Origin: Micromonospora lupini str. Lupac 08
Lineage (GTDB): Bacteria; Actinomycetota; Actinomycetes; Mycobacteriales; Micromonosporaceae
NCBI RefSeq assembly: GCF_000297395.2
Contig: NZ_HF570108.1
Location: forward strand, 6,903,837 to 6,967,836
Length of the DNA stretch: 64,000 bases
Reading direction: 5' to 3'
Position 1 is the first letter of the stretch. Each line of letters opens with the position of its first letter. This document shows, piece by piece, positions 40,526-47,979 of this stretch. Position numbers and translations under genes: made by a program. The notes under the pieces were generated by a model. It saw only the letters and a list, made by a program, of their open reading frames with translations. It did not search any database and was not told where the DNA came from.

Positions 40526-41152
40526 TCAGCGGGGGATGATCAGCGACATCGCCTCGGCCCGCGACTTCGAGTCCGACTGCAGGATGCCGCGCACCGCCGA
40601 GGTGATGGTCTTGGCGCCGGACTTCTGGATGCCGCGCATCGCCATGCACATGTGCTCGCATTCGAGCACGACGACGACGCCGCGCGGGGCGAGCTTGCTC
40701 ATCAGCAGGTCGGCGACCTGCGAGGTGAGCCGCTCCTGCACCTGGGGTCGCCGGGCGAAGACCTCCACGAGGCGGGCCAGCTTGGACAGGCCGGTGATCC
40801 GCCCGTCCGGGCCGGGGATGTAGCCGATGTGCGCGCTGCCCCGGAACGGCAGCAGGTGGTGCTCGCAGAGGCTCATCACGTCGATGTCCCGGACGATCAC
40901 CAGCTCTTCGTGGTTGGCCTCGAAGGTGGTGCTGAGCACCTGGGCCGGGTCGACGCGCAGGCCGGCGAAGAGCTCGGCGTACGCGCGGGCGACCCGGGCC
41001 GGGGTCTGCTGGAGTCCGTCGCGGTCCGGGTCCTCACCGACGGCGATCAGGATCTCCCGGACGGCCTTCTCGATCCGGCCGAGGTCGACCGCGTCCTCGA
41101 CCGGGCGGCCGGTCAGCTTGCCGCTGATCAGCCGCGCGGCGACGTAGTCCAA
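40526..41152 (-). CDS. folE: GTP cyclohydrolase I
   Basis: FolE converts GTP to dihydroneopterin triphosphate, the first folate step. Zinc and catalytic residues are in SLCEHHLLPFRG and LECEHMCMAMRG; KLARLVEVFARRPQVQERLT is also typical. The frame given starts at TTG 41152 (208 residues), which has no ribosome site. The frame stays open upstream, with a CTG at 41230 overlapping the ftsH stop as CTGA; that start would add 26 residues, many acidic. Either way it is downstream of ftsH on the same strand. Confidence 0.9.
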   Translation of the reverse strand: MDYVAARLISGKLTGRPVEDAVDLGRIEKAVREILIAVGEDPDRDGLQQTPARVARAYAELFAGLRVDPAQVLSTTFEANHEELVIVRDIDVMSLCEHHLLPFRGSAHIGYIPGPDGRITGLSKLARLVEVFARRPQVQERLTSQVADLLMSKLAPRGVVVVLECEHMCMAMRGIQKSGAKTITSAVRGILQSDSKSRAEAMSLIIPR

Positions 41153-41226
41153 CTCGTCGTCGCCGTCGGGTTCGGTCGCGGAGACGGCCAGCTCCCGGTG
41201 CGGGGAGCTGGCCGTCGGGTCGTCGC

Positions 41227-43245
41227 TCAGTGCGTACCGTCCGAGTTGTTGGACGACGTGCCGCCTCCGACGGACGCCTGCGCGCCGTCGGCCTCGGCCT
41301 GCGCCTTGAGCTTGTCCTTCTCCGCGGGGGTGAGCACGGGCGGCTCGGTGGACGGCTGGCGCTTGCCGAAGCCGTTGTACGGAGCAAGCGGCGGACGCTT
41401 GACCACCCGCGCGCAGATGCGCGCCATGTCGGCAGTGGAGAGGGTCTCCTTCTCCATCAGCTCGAGCACGATGCTGTCCAGGACGTCCCGGTATTCCACC
41501 AGGATCTCCCAGGCCTCGTCGTGCGCCAGCTCGACAAGTGCCCGCATCTCGCCGTCGATCTCGGCGGCCACCGAGTCCGAGTAGTCCCGCTCGTGGCCCA
41601 TGTTGCGGCCGAGGAACGGCTCGTCTCCGCTGGTGCCGTACTTGATCGCGCCGAGCTTCGAGCTCATGCCGTACTGGGTGATCATCGCGCGGGCCAGTTG
41701 GGTGGCCTTCTCGATGTCGTTGCCGGCGCCGGTGGTCGGCTCGTGGAAGACCAGTTCCTCAGCGGCCCGGCCGCCCAGCGCGTACGCCAGGGTGTCGATC
41801 ATTTCGGCGCGGGTCTGGGTGTACTTGTCCTCGGTCGGCAGCACCAGGGTGTGGCCCAGCGAGCGGCCACGGGACAGGATCGTCACCTTGTGCACCGGCG
41901 CGGCGTGCGGCAGCGCCCAGGCGACGAGCGCGTGGCCACCCTCGTGGTACGCGGTGATCTTCTTTTCCTGGTCGCTCATCACGCGGGTCCGACGCTGCGG
42001 GCCGGCGACCACCCGGTCGATCGACTCTTCGAGCGAGTCGTTGCTGATCGCCCGCTGGTCCTTGCGGGCGGTGAGCAGGGCGGACTCGTTGATCACGTTG
42101 GCCAGGTCGGCGCCGCTGAAGCCCGGGGTGCGCCGGGCCACCGCGTCGAGGTCGACATCGGGGGCGAACGGCTTGCCCTTGGCGTGCACCCGCAGGACGG
42201 CCTTGCGGCCCTCCATGTCGGGGGCGTCCACCGGGATCTGCCTGTCGAACCGGCCCGGGCGCAGCAGCGCCGGGTCGAGGATGTCCGGCCGGTTGGTGGC
42301 CGCGATCAGGATGACCCCGCCCTTGGTGTCGAAGCCGTCCATCTCGACGAGCAGCTGGTTGAGCGTCTGCTCGCGCTCGTCGTGGCCGCCGCCCATGCCG
42401 GCGCCGCGGTGGCGGCCGACGGCGTCGATCTCGTCGACGAAGACGATCGCCGGGGCGTTCGTCTTGGCCTGCTCGAAGAGGTCGCGGACCCGGCTGGCGC
42501 CGACACCGACGAACATCTCCACGAAGTCGGAGCCGGAGATCGAGTAGAAGGGCACCCCGGCCTCGCCGGCGACCGCGCGGGCCAGCAGGGTCTTGCCGGT
42601 ACCGGGCGGGCCGAACAGCAGCACGCCCTTCGGGATCTTGGCGCCCAGGGCCTGGTACTTCGCGGGGCTCTGCAGGAAGTCCTTGATCTCGTGCAGCTCC
42701 TCGACGGCCTCGTCGGCGCCCGCGACGTCCGCGAAGGTCGTCTTCGGAGTGTCCTTGGTGATCATCTTCGCCTTGGACTTGCCGAAGTTGAGCACCCGGG
42801 AGCCGCCGCCCTGCATCTGCGACATGAAGAACAGCAGCAGGAGCACGAGCAGCGCGATCGGCAGCAGGTTGACCAGCAGGCTCACCCAGATGCTGTCCGA
42901 CGAGACCTTGGCGTCGGCCGGGCCGGTGACCCGGTTGGCCGCCTTGGCGTCCAGCACCTGGTTCCAGATCTCGTCCCCAGCCTGGTACGGGAACTGGGCC
43001 TCGATCCGGTCGGTGTTGGTCTCACCGAACTTGGTCTTGTTCTTCAGGTCCAGCTGGAGCGTCTGCTCCTTGTCCTGGAACACGACCTTGTTGATCTGAG
43101 CGGTGTGGAGCTGGTCGAGCGCAACGGAAGTGTCCACGCGGTGGTAGCTGGGACCAGCGGTGAACAGCTGACTGAGCACAACGGCGCCGAGGATGACCAG
43201 GATGATCCAGACCACCGGTCGGCGGAAGAAACGCGTACGTTCCAT
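41227..43245 (-). CDS. ftsH: FtsH, membrane ATP-dependent zinc protease
   Basis: FtsH degrades misfolded membrane and some soluble proteins. At 672 residues it has an N-terminal helix (VVWIILVILGAVVLSQLFTA), an extracytoplasmic domain, a second helix (SLLVNLLPIALLVLLLLFFM), the AAA+ module with Walker A GPPGTGKT (212-219), Walker B IVFVDEIDAVG and SRH NRPDILDPALLRPGRFDRQ, and the protease motif HEGGH (434-438). The C-terminus is a Pro/Asn/Gly tail. No strong ribosome site precedes the ATG. folE follows. Confidence 0.97.
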   Translation of the reverse strand: MERTRFFRRPVVWIILVILGAVVLSQLFTAGPSYHRVDTSVALDQLHTAQINKVVFQDKEQTLQLDLKNKTKFGETNTDRIEAQFPYQAGDEIWNQVLDAKAANRVTGPADAKVSSDSIWVSLLVNLLPIALLVLLLLFFMSQMQGGGSRVLNFGKSKAKMITKDTPKTTFADVAGADEAVEELHEIKDFLQSPAKYQALGAKIPKGVLLFGPPGTGKTLLARAVAGEAGVPFYSISGSDFVEMFVGVGASRVRDLFEQAKTNAPAIVFVDEIDAVGRHRGAGMGGGHDEREQTLNQLLVEMDGFDTKGGVILIAATNRPDILDPALLRPGRFDRQIPVDAPDMEGRKAVLRVHAKGKPFAPDVDLDAVARRTPGFSGADLANVINESALLTARKDQRAISNDSLEESIDRVVAGPQRRTRVMSDQEKKITAYHEGGHALVAWALPHAAPVHKVTILSRGRSLGHTLVLPTEDKYTQTRAEMIDTLAYALGGRAAEELVFHEPTTGAGNDIEKATQLARAMITQYGMSSKLGAIKYGTSGDEPFLGRNMGHERDYSDSVAAEIDGEMRALVELAHDEAWEILVEYRDVLDSIVLELMEKETLSTADMARICARVVKRPPLAPYNGFGKRQPSTEPPVLTPAEKDKLKAQAEADGAQASVGGGTSSNNSDGTH

Positions 43246-43399
43246 ACTGTTGTCGAGCGCCGGAGCGCCCGCATCCTCCTGATCGACGTCCTGACCGTCT
43301 GATGGTGTCGCCGCCCTGGGCGGCGTCGGAGCCGCCGTGCGGGCCGGCCTCGACCCCGAGGCGCGAAAACTGCCGCGCCGCGGTCATTCGACGGTACAC

Positions 43400-43487
43400 C
43401 GTGTACGCGAGGAGTGAGCTTGCGAGCCCCGCAGTCGTGTACCAATCAAAAGCCCGTGTACGCGACGAGCGAGCCTGCGAGCCCCGC
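43400..43487. repeat. Direct repeat of 33 bp
   Basis: The units at 43400-43432 and 43455-43487 differ at three positions and start CGTGTACGCGA and end TGCGAGCCCCGC. They lie 55 bp apart in the promoter-side region of ftsH. They may be binding sites or decayed copies of a repeat common in this genus. Confidence 0.7.
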
Positions 43488-43713
43488 CCCCGGCTCTCCG
43501 TCGCCATCGACGACGGGCTCCGTGGGCGGTCCTCGCCAGCCCCGCACGAGACGTACGGCGGGTCCGGGCAAGAACCGGCGTGGCGGGGAATCCGGCCCGG
43601 CCACCCGCACGCCCGGTCACGCGGTCGAGGGGCCGGGCGCGAAGTTGCCTCCGCGCCACCGGGCTCCACGGTAACCGGAACAACTGAGAGCCCGCTGAAC
43701 GTCGGCTTGATGA

Positions 43714-43733
43714 ACGCCGATTCGAGTCGGCGT
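43714..43733 (-). terminator. Hairpin downstream of hpt
   Basis: Perfect 7-bp stem ACGCCGA/TCGGCGT with loop TTCGAG, 28 bases past the hpt stop on the minus strand. No U-tract. Confidence 0.45.
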
Positions 43734-43761
43734 CACCGCACCCACGGACGGGGGTCCGGCG

Positions 43762-44337
43762 TCAGGACCGGGCGTAGACCTCGGGCTTGAGCACCCCGAC
43801 GTAGGGCAGCTCTCGGTACCGCTCGCCGAAGTCGAGGCCGTAGCCGACCACGAACTCGGTGGGGATGTCGAAGCCGACGTACTTCACCGGGACCGGCACC
43901 TTCACCGCGTCCGGCTTGCGGAAGAGCGCGACCACCTCGACGCTCGCGGCCGAACGCGACTCCAGGTAGCGCAGCAGCCAGGAGAGCGTCAGCCCGGAGT
44001 CGACGATGTCCTCGACGACCACGACGTGCCGGCCGGCGATGTCCCGGTCGAGGTCCTTGAGGATGCGGACCACGCCGGAGGAGGTGGTGCCCTGGCCGTA
44101 GGAGGAGATGGCCATGAAGTCGAGTTCGGCAGGGGGGCCGTTGCGGCCCAACGCCCGGGCGAAGTCCGCCATGAACATCACCGCGCCCTTGAGCACGCAG
44201 ACCAGCAGCAGTCCGTCGTCCACGTGGGAGTAGTCGGCGGAGACCTGCTTGGCCAGCTCCGCTGTCTTCTCGCGGATCTGCGCCTCGGAGATGATCACGT
44301 GGTCGATGTCGGCGTCGTACCAGGAGCCGTCAGCCAT
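43762..44337 (-). CDS. hpt: Hypoxanthine-guanine phosphoribosyltransferase
   Basis: Hpt salvages hypoxanthine and guanine with PRPP. The PRPP loop VVVVEDIVDSGLTL is present, as are LLLVCVLKGAVMFMADF, the mobile-loop residues SSYGQGTTSSG, and VGYGLDFGERYRELPYVG. The 191 residues are normal. ATG 44337 follows AGGAG closely and starts with the usual family sequence (ADIDHVIISEAQI). It lies in the conserved tilS-hpt-ftsH order, although an AraC-type gene now separates it from tilS. Confidence 0.95.
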   Translation of the reverse strand: MADGSWYDADIDHVIISEAQIREKTAELAKQVSADYSHVDDGLLLVCVLKGAVMFMADFARALGRNGPPAELDFMAISSYGQGTTSSGVVRILKDLDRDIAGRHVVVVEDIVDSGLTLSWLLRYLESRSAASVEVVALFRKPDAVKVPVPVKYVGFDIPTEFVVGYGLDFGERYRELPYVGVLKPEVYARS

Positions 44338-44437
44338 GACTCCTAGCCTGCCGTACGTCGGATGGCCTCCGTCGGCGGGGCCGCACCTTTCGACGCGGTC
44401 CCGCCGGGGATCTTCGGCGCAAAAGACACCAAACACA

Positions 44438-44575
44438 TCAGCTGGTACGAGACCGCCAGCGGCGGCCGTCCTCGCTGGGCTTCCAGTCGGCCGAGTCGTG
44501 GCTGTCCACGGTGAGGCCGGCCGCCGAGGCGGCGACGAGCAGGACGAGGAACAGGAGGAAGAGCAGGAACTCCAT
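44438..44575 (-). CDS. Small single-helix membrane protein
   Basis: A 45-residue ORF: a helix of about 19 residues (EFLLFLLFLVLLVAASAAG) and a polar tail (DSHDSADWKPSEDGRRWRS). A hydrophobic N-terminus followed by a tidy polar tail is unlikely by chance in such GC-rich DNA. No good ribosome site is visible. It shares the upstream gap with the divergent AraC-type regulator. Confidence 0.5.
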   Translation of the reverse strand: MEFLLFLLFLVLLVAASAAGLTVDSHDSADWKPSEDGRRWRSRTS

Positions 44576-44665
44576 GGCGGCGCTCACTTTCGCATGATTG
44601 CTGTCGGTTTCGCCGCCGGTGCGCACCGGACTGAGACAAGTCTGCGCCGGCTCCCGCCGGCCGGA

Positions 44666-44685
44666 CAGTGGCAGGAATGCCACTG
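44666..44685. promoter_or_regulatory. Palindromic operator before the AraC/GlxA regulator
   Basis: CAGTGGCA-GGAA-TGCCACTG is a perfect 8-bp inverted repeat centred about 50 bases before the regulator's ATG. Each strand reads TGGCAGGAAT or TGGCATTCCT; the first fits the AdpA-family consensus TGGCSNGWWY at 9 of 10 positions. Autoregulation and control of the divergent small ORF are likely. Confidence 0.55.
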
Positions 44686-44725
44686 GGCATCGATTTACTG
44701 CCATCCCTGGGGTTACCCTCGTCAC

Positions 44726-45688
44726 ATGCTCCGATCCGTCGCCGTCCTCGCCCTCGACCAGGTCGCTCCCTTCGAGCTCGGTGTGCTGGCCGAGGTGTTC
44801 GGCACCGACCGGACGGCCGACGGCTTCCCCGCGTACCGCTTCGACGTGTGCAGCCCCGACGGCGCTGCCGTGCGGACGTCCTCCGGCTTCCACCTCACCC
44901 CGAACGCCGACCTCGGCCCGCTGGAGGAGGCCGACCTGGTGGCAGTCCCCGCGCACAGCCAGGGCACCGTCGTCCCCGACCCGGTGCTCGACGCGCTGCG
45001 CCGCGCCGACGCGCGCGGCGCGTACCTGTTCAGCGTCTGCTCCGGCGCCTTCCTGCTCGGTGCGGCCGGCCTGCTGGACGACCGGGAGTGCACCACCCAC
45101 TGGCGCTACGTCGACGAGCTGCAACACCGGCACCCTCGCGCCCGGGTGCGCTGCAACTCGCTGTACGTCCAGGACGGTCGACTGCTCACCAGCGCCGGCA
45201 CGGCGGCCGGCATCGACGCCTGCCTGCACCTGATCCGCCAGGTGCACGGCTCGGCCACCGCGACCCGGCTGGCGCGGCGGATGGTGGTCCCGCCGCACCG
45301 CGACGGCGGCCAGTCGCAGTACGTGGAGGCGCCGATCCCGCGGGCACCCGAGGCGCCGACGCTGGAGCCCGTGCTGGAGTGGCTGATGGGGCACCTCGAC
45401 CGGACGATCACGGTGGAGGAGCTGGCCGCCCGCGCCGGCATGGCACCGCGCACGTTCGCGCGCCGGTTCCGCGCCGAGACCGGCACCACGCCGCACGACT
45501 GGCTCACCAACCAGCGGGTGCTGCTCGCCCGACGGCTGCTGGAGGAGACCCCGTTGAGCGTGGAGGCCGTCGCCGACCAGGCCGGCTTCGGTGATGCTGC
45601 CGCGCTGCGCCATCACTTCAGTCGCCGGGTCGGCGCCACCCCGCACAGCTACCGGAGCACCTTCCGGGACCGGGCCCACACCGCCTGA
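44726..45688 (+). CDS. GlxA/AdpA-like AraC-family regulator
   Basis: A 320-residue transcription factor with an N-terminal DJ-1/PfpI (GATase1-like) domain (FELGVLAEVFGTDRT, and YLFSVCSGAFLLGAAGLLD with the nucleophile-position Cys) and a C-terminal pair of AraC helix-turn-helix motifs (TVEELAARAGMAPRTFARRF and SVEAVADQAGFGDAAALRHH, then FSRRVGATPHSYR). Members act on development or metabolism. It is inserted between hpt and tilS and runs against them. Its own promoter has a palindromic site. Confidence 0.92.
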   Translation: MLRSVAVLALDQVAPFELGVLAEVFGTDRTADGFPAYRFDVCSPDGAAVRTSSGFHLTPNADLGPLEEADLVAVPAHSQGTVVPDPVLDALRRADARGAYLFSVCSGAFLLGAAGLLDDRECTTHWRYVDELQHRHPRARVRCNSLYVQDGRLLTSAGTAAGIDACLHLIRQVHGSATATRLARRMVVPPHRDGGQSQYVEAPIPRAPEAPTLEPVLEWLMGHLDRTITVEELAARAGMAPRTFARRFRAETGTTPHDWLTNQRVLLARRLLEETPLSVEAVADQAGFGDAAALRHHFSRRVGATPHSYRSTFRDRAHTA

Positions 45689-45717
45689 CCCGTCTGACCC
45701 GAGGCATCAGTTGGAGC

Positions 45718-45790
45718 CCCTTTGCTCTGCTTCACTCCGCGCACCACCCGAGCACCGAATCTGTTGCGCCGGTTGAAGCAGAGCAAAGGG
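45718..45790. terminator. Long inverted repeat between convergent genes
   Basis: Perfect 17-bp arms CCCTTTGCTCTGCTTCA (45718-45734) and its complement (45774-45790) enclose 39 bases. It fills the gap between the AraC-type gene and tilS, which converge. It may end both transcripts, though the arms have low G/C and the loop is long for a simple terminator. Confidence 0.5.
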
Positions 45791-45796
45791 CTTCAA

Positions 45797-46795
45797 TCAG
45801 TCGGGTAGGGAGTCGACAGGTCTCAGCCGGTCGGCGCGGCGGAGCACCCGGCGACCGCCCGGCAGGTCGGTCGGGCCCTGGCCGTGCCAGCCCGTCACCA
45901 GCGCGTCCAGGGCGACGACGTGCCGGTGCGACAGCGCGCTCGGCAGCGCGCCCAGTTCACGCGCCCAGGAGTGCAGCACCCGACCGCGCACGGCGGGCGC
46001 AAGGTCGGCCAGCACCGGCACGGAGAGCCCTCCGTCGGGGCAGCGGGCCGCCTCCAGCGCCGTACCCGCCAACTCGTCGAGGGCGGCGTTGTCCGCCGCC
46101 ACCAGTCGGGCGGTACGCGCCAGGTTGTCCACCACGCCCGGCCCGAGCGCCCGCACCAACTCCGGCAGCAGGTCGGCCCGCACCCGCGAGCGGGCGTACG
46201 ACGGGTCGGTGTTGTGCGGGTCCTGCCACGGGCTGAGCCCGAGCGCGGCACAGGCGGCGCCTGTCTGCTCCCGGCCGATCTCCAGGAGCGGGCGCAGCAG
46301 CGGCACCCCCGCCAGGTCCCGCCGGGCCGGCATCCCGGCCAGCCCGCGTGGGCCGGCGCCCCGGGCGAGCGCGAGCAGCACGGTCTCGGCCTGGTCGTCG
46401 CGGGTGTGTCCGGTGAGCACCGCGACCGCCTCGTGCTGCCGAGCCGCCTCGGTCAACGCCTCGTAGCGGGCCTCCCGGGCCGCCGCCTCCGGGCCACCGG
46501 GACGCCCGGCCACCCGCACCCGCACCGCCACCACCGGCGCGAAACCGGCCTCCCGGGCCCAGCCGGCCACGGCCTCCGCGCGCTGCTCCGAGCCGGCCTG
46601 CAGGCCGTGGTCGACGGTCACCAGGCCGGCGGGTCGACCCAGCCGGGGCGCCACGAACACGGTCGCCGCCGCCAGGGCCAGCGAATCGGCCCCACCGGAG
46701 CAGGCGACAAGCACCGGGCCGCCGGACGGCAGGCCGGTCAACGCGCGCCGCACCGCCACCCGGATCGCGGCCACCGGCGGGGCGAGCGCGGCCAT
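45797..46795 (-). CDS. tilS: tRNA(Ile)-lysidine synthetase
   Basis: TilS changes the wobble C of tRNA-Ile(CAU) to lysidine. The PP-loop ATP motif is VACSGGADSLALA (SGGxDS), followed by VTVDHGLQAGS and LTGHTRDDQAETVLLALARG. The 332-residue length is that of the short form with a small C-terminal domain. It starts 10 bases after the upstream zincin gene, so the two are likely co-transcribed. Confidence 0.94.
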   Translation of the reverse strand: MAALAPPVAAIRVAVRRALTGLPSGGPVLVACSGGADSLALAAATVFVAPRLGRPAGLVTVDHGLQAGSEQRAEAVAGWAREAGFAPVVAVRVRVAGRPGGPEAAAREARYEALTEAARQHEAVAVLTGHTRDDQAETVLLALARGAGPRGLAGMPARRDLAGVPLLRPLLEIGREQTGAACAALGLSPWQDPHNTDPSYARSRVRADLLPELVRALGPGVVDNLARTARLVAADNAALDELAGTALEAARCPDGGLSVPVLADLAPAVRGRVLHSWARELGALPSALSHRHVVALDALVTGWHGQGPTDLPGGRRVLRRADRLRPVDSLPD

Positions 46796-46805
46796 CGACG
46801 GACGG

Positions 46806-47876
46806 TCAGCCGGCGGCCGGTACGGTGCCGGCCGGGCCGTGCACCCGCGCCACCCAGGCGTCCGGGTCGCCCAACTCCGAGAGCCGGGGCAGGGTGAGCG
46901 GCGAGTTGAAGATCGAGTTGAAGCCGTCCATGCCGACCCGCTCGACGACGCCGTGCACGAACTTGCGGCCCTCGGCGTACTGGCGCATCTTGACGTCCAC
47001 CCCGAGCAGCCGGCGGATCGCCTTCTCCAACGGGTTACCCGCCTCGCGCCGCCTGTTGAACGACGCCCGGATCCGCTCCACGCTCGGGATCACCTGCGGG
47101 CCGACACCGTCCATCACGAACTCGGCGTGCCCCTCCAGCAGGGTCATCAACGCGGTGAGCCGGTCGAGGACGGCGCGCTGCGCCGGAGTCTGCACGATGT
47201 CCAGCACGCTCGTGCGGCTCTCCGGGTCGCGGACCGCCTCGGACAGCGTCGCCACCCCGCGCCGCAGCCGCTCCACGAGGTGTTCGCCGCCGCTTGACGA
47301 GGCGTCGACGAACGCCTGCACCTCGCCGAGGAAGTAGCCCCGCATCCACGGCACGGCCGTGAACTGGGTCCGGTGGGTGACCTCGTGCAGGCAGACCCAC
47401 AGCCGGAAGTCCCGGGGGTCGGCGCCGAGCTTGCGCTCCACCTCGACGATGTTCGGCGCCACCAGCAGCAGTTGGCCCGGGTCGGCGGAGAAGACCTCGT
47501 ACTGGCCGAGCACCCGGCCGGAGAGGTAGGCCAGCACCGTGCCCGCCTGCACCCCGGTCAGCCGGGACCCGATCGCCTCGGTGAGCGCGCCGGGCTGCTT
47601 GTCGCCGGACAGCCGACTGACCAGCGGGGTGATCACCTCACGGAGCCCGGCGATGTTGGTGGCCGCCCAGTCCCGGCGGTCGACGACCCGCACCGGCGGG
47701 TGTGCCACCTGCGCCCGCAGCCCCGTGTAGTCGGCCACGTGCCCGGCCGCCTCGTCGGTCAGCCGACGCAGGTCGCCGACGACGTCGGTGGCCTCGGAGT
47801 ACGACACCCGGGGGCCCGACTTGCTCAACGCCCCCGCGGTGGCGGCGGCCAGATCCCAGTCCACGAACTGCGCCAT
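46806..47876 (-). CDS. DUF2342 zinc-metalloprotease-like protein
   Basis: A 356-residue cytoplasmic protein of the actinobacterial zincin family (TIGR03624/DUF2342, Rv3626c-like). The metal motif is LHEVTHRTQF (HExxH), with a downstream glutamate in LLEGHAEFVMDG as the third ligand. Begins MAQFVDWDLAAATAGAL, and this ATG at 47876 is preferred because the open frame before it is not protein-like. Its substrate is unknown; early papers linked it to coenzyme F420 loci. It lies between dacB and tilS as in mycobacteria. Confidence 0.88.
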   Translation of the reverse strand: MAQFVDWDLAAATAGALSKSGPRVSYSEATDVVGDLRRLTDEAAGHVADYTGLRAQVAHPPVRVVDRRDWAATNIAGLREVITPLVSRLSGDKQPGALTEAIGSRLTGVQAGTVLAYLSGRVLGQYEVFSADPGQLLLVAPNIVEVERKLGADPRDFRLWVCLHEVTHRTQFTAVPWMRGYFLGEVQAFVDASSSGGEHLVERLRRGVATLSEAVRDPESRTSVLDIVQTPAQRAVLDRLTALMTLLEGHAEFVMDGVGPQVIPSVERIRASFNRRREAGNPLEKAIRRLLGVDVKMRQYAEGRKFVHGVVERVGMDGFNSIFNSPLTLPRLSELGDPDAWVARVHGPAGTVPAAG

Positions 47877-47979
47877 GGACCCACCGTACCCGCGTCGCGA
47901 CACCCCGGCCCGGGCTCGCGTCGGCGATCGACGCCGGTCGCGGGCTCGACGCCGGCCGGAAACCCCGCCCCGGGGCTGG

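Larger units (their letters stand above)
43246..43761. other. 516-bp gap between ftsH and hpt
   Basis: No convincing gene. The ftsH side holds AGGAGG at about -35 relative to the ftsH start, too far to be its ribosome site. The middle has two copies of a 33-bp sequence (43400-43432 and 43455-43487). The hpt side has a hairpin (43714-43733). The rest shows short G/C-rich palindromes only. Confidence 0.55.
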
